Shown here: piece after piece, positions 60,487 to 64,000 of the stretch
Position numbering within the stretch: the stretch's first letter is position 1
Layout: every line of letters starts with the position of its first letter
DNA from: Ndongobacter massiliensis
GTDB lineage: Bacteria > Bacillota > Clostridia > Tissierellales > Peptoniphilaceae
Direction: 5' to 3'
Length of the DNA stretch: 64,000 bases
Assembly (NCBI RefSeq): GCF_900120375.1
Contig: NZ_LT635480.1
Coordinates: 1,618,840 to 1,682,839, forward strand
Made by a program: the position numbers and the translations under genes
Notes under the pieces: model-generated
What the model was told of the DNA's origin: nothing
Database searches by the model: none
The model's input: the letters and a program-made list of their open reading frames with translations, nothing else

Positions 60487-61098
60487 ATGAAGAGGGGAGA
60501 AAACAAAGGCATACAAGAAATCAAGCAAGATTTAAGAAAGAAAATGTTGTTGAAATCCCTTGCACTTCCCGAAAGTTACAGAAAGGATGCGGACAATCGC
60601 ATTATTAAATTCTTACTTGGACTTTCGGAGTATAAAAAAGCAGACACGGTTTTCTGTTTTGTCGGAGTGAAGCACGAGATCAACACAAGACCGTTTCTGA
60701 AGCACGTACTTGCGGACGGGAAGAGATTGGCGGTACCACTATGTACGGGGAAAGGAATTATGGAAGCAAGAAGAGTGTTTTCTCTTGACGAGCTAAAGCA
60801 AGGGTACTATGGGCTCTATCAGCCGGATCAATCTTCCGAACTTATTTGTATGGATGAGGTTGGGTTTGCTGTGATTCCCTGCCTAACAGCCGATCATAAA
60901 GGGAATCGACTGGGGCACGGGGGAGGGTATTATGACATTCTTTTTAACAAGTATAAGGATGTACCGGCTGCAGTGATATGCAGAGAACGTATGTGTAGTG
61001 AAGTGATACCAATAGAGCCATGGGATCATTGTTTCCCGATAACAGTTACAGAAAATGTTGTATTCCGAAATAGAAATGAAAAAAAGGAGGTCCTATAA
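60487..61098 (+). CDS. 5-formyltetrahydrofolate cyclo-ligase
   Basis: The protein has 203 residues from ATG 60487 (GGAAAGG 13 bases upstream; TTG 60466 or ATG 60475 are alternatives). IQEIKQDLRKKMLLKSLAL at the N-terminus and the nucleotide loop GNRLGHGGGYYDILF are diagnostic. It converts 5-formyl-THF to methenyl-THF with ATP. It is the first gene after the activator-dependent promoter, an unusual location for a folate gene. Confidence 0.92.
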   Translation: MKRGENKGIQEIKQDLRKKMLLKSLALPESYRKDADNRIIKFLLGLSEYKKADTVFCFVGVKHEINTRPFLKHVLADGKRLAVPLCTGKGIMEARRVFSLDELKQGYYGLYQPDQSSELICMDEVGFAVIPCLTADHKGNRLGHGGGYYDILFNKYKDVPAAVICRERMCSEVIPIEPWDHCFPITVTENVVFRNRNEKKEVL

Positions 61099-61164
61099 AT
61101 GATTCGTGGGAAAAGACCAAAAATAAAACGGACCATTACGGACAGAAGAGGAAAGATGGGATGA
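61099..61164 (+). CDS. 21-residue basic peptide ORF
   Basis: AAAGGAGG at 61086-61093 sits just before ATG 61099, which directly follows the stop of the previous gene (TAAATG). The frame has 21 codons, about nine of them Lys or Arg, and its stop overlaps the cupin start (ATGA). It could be a real small protein, a coupling device, or the remnant of a lost gene. Confidence 0.45.
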   Translation: MIRGKRPKIKRTITDRRGKMG

Positions 61165-61814
61165 AAGAAAAAATAGGTGAAGTCTTTTCCATAGGAAAAG
61201 AGAATCAGCCGGTGCCGGGGTGCACTATATCAAAAGAAATCTATGGCGGAGAAAACTCGATCACGTATTTTTCGTTGGCGAAGAATACCGATATCAGCGC
61301 GGAGATTTATCCCTACCATAAACTCATGATTGTTGCCGAGGGAAACTTGGAGGTTTACGGCAAAGATGGATTTTTGCAAACATTGCAGGTTGGAGACAGC
61401 ATCTTAACATTGACGAATACCCCTATGGGAATGAGAACGGCAGAAGGCAGTGTATATACAGAAGTATCTGTAAGCAAGGAGAGTATGATGAACGAAGCAA
61501 TCAAAGCAGGAGAAGTTTTTAAGTTGGAAGACCTTGTTCCTTATGCGGAAGGCAGGATCGTAAATAGGGACGTGGTGCATAATGACAAGATGAAGCTTGT
61601 CGTTATGGCCTTTGATGAAGGCACGGGGCTTTCCGAACACGCCGCTCCCGGCGAGGCAATCATCTTCGCTTTGGACGGCGAGGCTGTAATTGGATATGAA
61701 GGCAAAGACCATGTAATCCGTGCCGGTGAAAATTTTCACTTTGCGAAGGGTGGCCTGCACGCAATAAAAGCGACAAAGAAGTTTAAGATGGCGCTTCTTC
61801 TTACCTTGGAATAA
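61161..61814 (+). CDS. Two-domain cupin protein
   Basis: The protein has 217 residues. The first cupin covers about 30-105 (DISAEIYPYHKLMIVAEGNLEVYGKDGFLQTLQVGDSIL) and the second about 140-215 (GTGLSEHAAPGEAIIFALDGEAVIGYEGKDHVIRAGENFHFAKGGLHAI). The second domain keeps His and Glu positions that could hold a metal. Such bicupins are often near Crp/Fnr-regulated redox genes; the function is unknown. Confidence 0.85.
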   Translation: MKEKIGEVFSIGKENQPVPGCTISKEIYGGENSITYFSLAKNTDISAEIYPYHKLMIVAEGNLEVYGKDGFLQTLQVGDSILTLTNTPMGMRTAEGSVYTEVSVSKESMMNEAIKAGEVFKLEDLVPYAEGRIVNRDVVHNDKMKLVVMAFDEGTGLSEHAAPGEAIIFALDGEAVIGYEGKDHVIRAGENFHFAKGGLHAIKATKKFKMALLLTLE

Positions 61815-61831
61815 AAAAGAGGATGATAATT

Positions 61832-62017
61832 ATGAAGTATAGAGTAAATGAGTGATGCATCGGATGCGGACTTTGCGAGGAGACATGCCCAGAAGTGTTT
61901 TCGATGACAGAGGAAGGCGTGGCAAAGGCCATTGAAACAGAAGTACCTACGGAATTTGAAGCGGCAGCAGCGGCGGCAAAGGACGGCTGCCCGGTTGGTG
62001 CTATCGAAGAAGGATAA
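61832..62017 (+). pseudogene. Ferredoxin gene with in-frame UGA before first cluster cysteine
   Basis: From ATG 61832 the frame reads MKYRVNE, then TGA (61853-61855), then CIGCGLCEETCPEVFS and, near the end, DGCPVGAIEEG with TAA at 62015-62017. It would be a 61-codon single-cluster ferredoxin. No start codon after the TGA preserves the first Cys, so termination would destroy the cluster. Read-through, selenocysteine insertion, a real nonsense mutation or a base error are the options; no convincing SECIS hairpin was seen. AAAAAAGAGGA precedes the start. Confidence 0.75.
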
Positions 62018-62032
62018 GGAGGGCACGATGCC

Positions 62033-63424
62033 ATGAGAAAACATGTAAAGGGAAATGTGAGTTGGGTAGGCTATATTGACTGGGAATTGGAAAGCTTTCA
62101 TGGAGATGATTATTCCATCAAGAACGGATCCAGTCAGAACGCTTACTTGATTGAAGAAGAGAAGACTGTTCTAATTGATACGATCTGGACGCCGCACCGC
62201 TTTGATTTTGTGGAGAACCTGAAGAAAGAGATTGATCTGAAGAAGATTGACTTTATCGTTGCCAATCATGGCGAATGCGATCACTCAGGTTCATTGACTG
62301 CTCTTATGGAAGAAATCCCAGATACTCCGATCTACTGCACTGCGAACGCAGTCAAGAGCATGGAGGGCCAGTACGGAAAGCGTGGTTGGAATTTCCATGT
62401 AGTGAAAACCGGTGACAGTGTGGATATTGGTCATGGCAAGAAACTGGTATTCGTAGAGATGCGTATGCTCCATTGGCCAGATTCCATGGCAACATATCTG
62501 ACAGGAGATAACATTCTTTTCTCAAATGATGCCTTCGGCCAGCACTATGCAGTAGAGGAACTCTTTAATGATAAGGCAGATCAGTGCTTGCTTCAGAAAG
62601 AAGCAATGAAGTACTTCGCCAATATCCTGAACCCTTTTGCGTCGATTTTAACGAAGAAACTGACCGAGATTACCGGATTGAATCTACAGCTTGCTATGAT
62701 TGCGCCATCTCACGGAGCCATCTGGAGAGAAAATCCTCTGCAGATCGTGCAGAAGTACGCCGAGTGGGCAGATGCTTATCAGGAAGATCAGGTGACCATT
62801 GCCTACGATACCATGTGGGAAGGCACCAAAAAGATTGCACATAAGATAGCAGAAGAAATCTATCGCCAGAGTCCTGAAACTGTGGTAAAGGTCTTTAATA
62901 TCGCAAAAGCGGATAAGAATGAGATCATGACGGAAGTCTTCAAGTCCCGTGCGATCGCCGTCGGTTCTCCGACAGTATCGAACAGTATTCTTTCCAGTGT
63001 AGCGGGATGGATGGAGTTCTTGAAACAGCTGAAGTTCAAGAATAAGAAGGCGGCTGCTTTTGGATGTTATGGCTGGAGCGGTGAATCTGTAAAGAAGTTG
63101 CAGGAACAACTTAAAGAAGCCGGATTTGATGTGATTGAAGAAAATATCAGATCCATCTGGAATCCGGAGGAAAAGGATCTTGCAGGAATACCGGCACTGG
63201 TAACAAGTCTGATCGGCTCTTTAGATGAAGAGGTGGATGAAGAAGACGCAGCTTTTGCTAAACCGGAAAAATATCAGTGCGGTCCGTGTGGATACGTTTA
63301 TGATCCTGAGAAGGGGGATCCGGATAGCGGTATTGCACCGGGAACTGCTTTTGAGGATCTGCCGGAAGACTGGTGCTGTCCGGTTTGTGGTGTGAGTAAA
63401 GATATGTTTAAGGCGATAAAGTAA
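62033..63424 (+). CDS. Flavodiiron protein with C-terminal rubredoxin domain
   Basis: The protein has 463 residues; AAGGAGGG precedes ATG 62033. The diiron beta-lactamase-like domain has HGECDH (HxExDH), the His in MLHWPDS, the Asp in SNDAFGQH and [10 protein letters not shown] flavodoxin domain follows ([25 protein letters not shown]), then a rubredoxin domain at the end ([18 protein letters not shown] ... [13 protein letters not shown]). It reduces NO or O2 to N2O or water with electrons delivered by the fused rubredoxin. Normally rubredoxin is separate, so the fusion is notable but known. Confidence 0.96.
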   Translation: MRKHVKGNVSWVGYIDWELESFHGDDYSIKNGSSQNAYLIEEEKTVLIDTIWTPHRFDFVENLKKEIDLKKIDFIVANHGECDHSGSLTALMEEIPDTPIYCTANAVKSMEGQYGKRGWNFHVVKTGDSVDIGHGKKLVFVEMRMLHWPDSMATYLTGDNILFSNDAFGQHYAVEELFNDKADQCLLQKEAMKYFANILNPFASILTKKLTEITGLNLQLAMIAPSHGAIWRENPLQIVQKYAEWADAYQEDQVTIAYDTMWEGTKKIAHKIAEEIYRQSPETVVKVFNIAKADKNEIMTEVFKSRAIAVGSPTVSNSILSSVAGWMEFLKQLKFKNKKAAAFGCYGWSGESVKKLQEQLKEAGFDVIEENIRSIWNPEEKDLAGIPALVTSLIGSLDEEVDEEDAAFAKPEKYQCGPCGYVYDPEKGDPDSGIAPGTAFEDLPEDWCCPVCGVSKDMFKAIK

Positions 63425-63447
63425 AACATTAGTAGGAGGGATATCCT

Positions 63448-64000
63448 ATGGCAGAGAATAAAATGTTCTGTTTCCAGTGTCAGGAAACAGCAGGATGTAA
63501 AGGATGTACGATTTCCGGTGTTTGTGGAAAGAAGCCGGAAGTCGCGGCGATGCAGGATCTTCTAATTTACGCAACGAAGGGATTGTCTGCAGTAACAACT
63601 GCACTTCGAAAGGAGGGGAAGGGAATCCCAAAAGAGATCAACCATCTTATCACGATGAATCTCTTTATTACGATCACGAACGCGAATTTTGATCGTGAGG
63701 CGATCCTTGCCGCCATTAAAAACACGCTGATGGCAAAGGAAGAACAGCTTGCCCGCCTTGATGAAAAGGATGGACTGACCGAGGCAGCGCTTTGGAATGG
63801 CGATGAAGAAGAGTTTGATGATAAAGCTGCCAACGTGGGCGTTCTATCGACAAAAGATGAAGATGTCCGCAGCCTGCGGGAGCTTATCACGTATGGATTG
63901 AAGGGGCTTGCAGCATATTCCAAACACGCGAACGCATTGCTGCAGGACAATGAAGAAGTAGATGCATTTATGCAGGAAGCCTTGACAAAGACACAGGATG
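63448..64000 (+). CDS. hcp: Hydroxylamine reductase (hybrid-cluster protein), 3'-truncated by window
   Basis: About 184 N-terminal residues are visible from ATG 63448 (AGGAGGG upstream). The start MFCFQCQETAGCKGCTISGVCGKKPEVA carries the N-terminal cluster cysteines of Hcp, and ALRKEGKGIPKEINHLITMNLFITITNANFDREAI matches the first helical domain. It reduces hydroxylamine and, in vivo, NO. The hybrid-cluster ligands lie beyond the window edge. It is the last visible gene of the stress operon. Confidence 0.96.
   Translation, partial: MAENKMFCFQCQETAGCKGCTISGVCGKKPEVAAMQDLLIYATKGLSAVTTALRKEGKGIPKEINHLITMNLFITITNANFDREAILAAIKNTLMAKEEQLARLDEKDGLTEAALWNGDEEEFDDKAANVGVLSTKDEDVRSLRELITYGLKGLAAYSKHANALLQDNEEVDAFMQEALTKTQD

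Noticed and set aside
61853-61890. A bacterial SECIS element supporting selenocysteine in the ferredoxin
   Set aside because: Only a weak 4-bp hairpin (GCAT/ATGC) could be found after the UGA; not enough to claim selenocysteine.
1-64000. tRNA or rRNA genes and complete insertion sequences
   Set aside because: I searched by eye for T-loop GGTTCRA cores with acceptor stems and for transposase motifs and found none that held up.

Overview
The window looks like one stretch of chromosome from an anaerobic Firmicute. Gene content (V-type ATPase, phosphotransacetylase, pyruvate:ferredoxin oxidoreductase, flavodoxin, hydroxylamine reductase, Tissierellia/Peptoniphilaceae-like gene style) and fairly balanced base composition in the left half would fit a higher-GC member of Peptoniphilaceae. 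That placement is inference from gene content only. The rsmG - cinA - parA - parB order at the left edge is the arrangement usually found near a chromosomal replication origin. No rRNA, tRNA, CRISPR array or intact insertion sequence was seen.

Left part (1-23,000) is densely packed, mostly plus-strand housekeeping DNA. It holds rsmG (partial), three parS-like palindromes, and cinA-parA-parB with a tail of small genes (cyclodeaminase family, DUF4446, a lipid-kinase gene interrupted by a stop codon). Then come pta, an FMN-binding lipoprotein, and a nine-gene V-type ATPase operon (7725-16327) with overlapping start/stop codons. After pncB (minus) follow an RNA methyltransferase, a HAD phosphatase, a DUF1622 protein, thioredoxin, a thioredoxin-reductase-like flavoprotein without NADPH motifs, an apparently metal-regulated DUF3793-flavodoxin pair, and a G5-domain lipoprotein.

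The middle (23,300-34,900) is the most interesting metabolic locus. PFOR is in an apparent operon with a 4-hydroxybutyryl-CoA dehydratase-family enzyme and a GntR regulator. Next is a second operon of three proteins I do not recognise, a MoaB/MogA-like protein, and a complete DctP-DctQ-DctM TRAP transporter. Together these look like uptake and anaerobic breakdown of an organic acid by a route not readable from known pathways.

From 34,900 to 43,360 there is an ABC exporter with a very long coiled-coil FtsX-type permease, a DinG/XPD-type helicase gene with a frameshift, and an RlmD/TrmA-type methyltransferase. From 43,400 to 49,080 lies an AT-richer accessory island of unrecognised proteins, a WYL regulator and a phosphatase remnant. 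From 49,080 to 57,080 there is a ZIP metal transporter, two decayed genes, a TetR-methyltransferase pair, a potassium channel, several small or membrane proteins and a GIY-YIG protein.

The right end (57,500-64,000) reads as a nitrosative/oxidative stress locus: a DUF438-hemerythrin-PAS protein and a divergent Crp/Fnr regulator with a perfect palindrome centred at the predicted -41.5 position of the opposite promoter. A gene set for formyl-THF cyclo-ligase, a cupin, a ferredoxin carrying an in-frame UGA, a flavodiiron-rubredoxin protein and hydroxylamine reductase (cut by the window edge) follows. Three otherwise conserved genes carry single-base disruptions near their 5' ends, so either real gene decay or local sequence error must be kept in mind.
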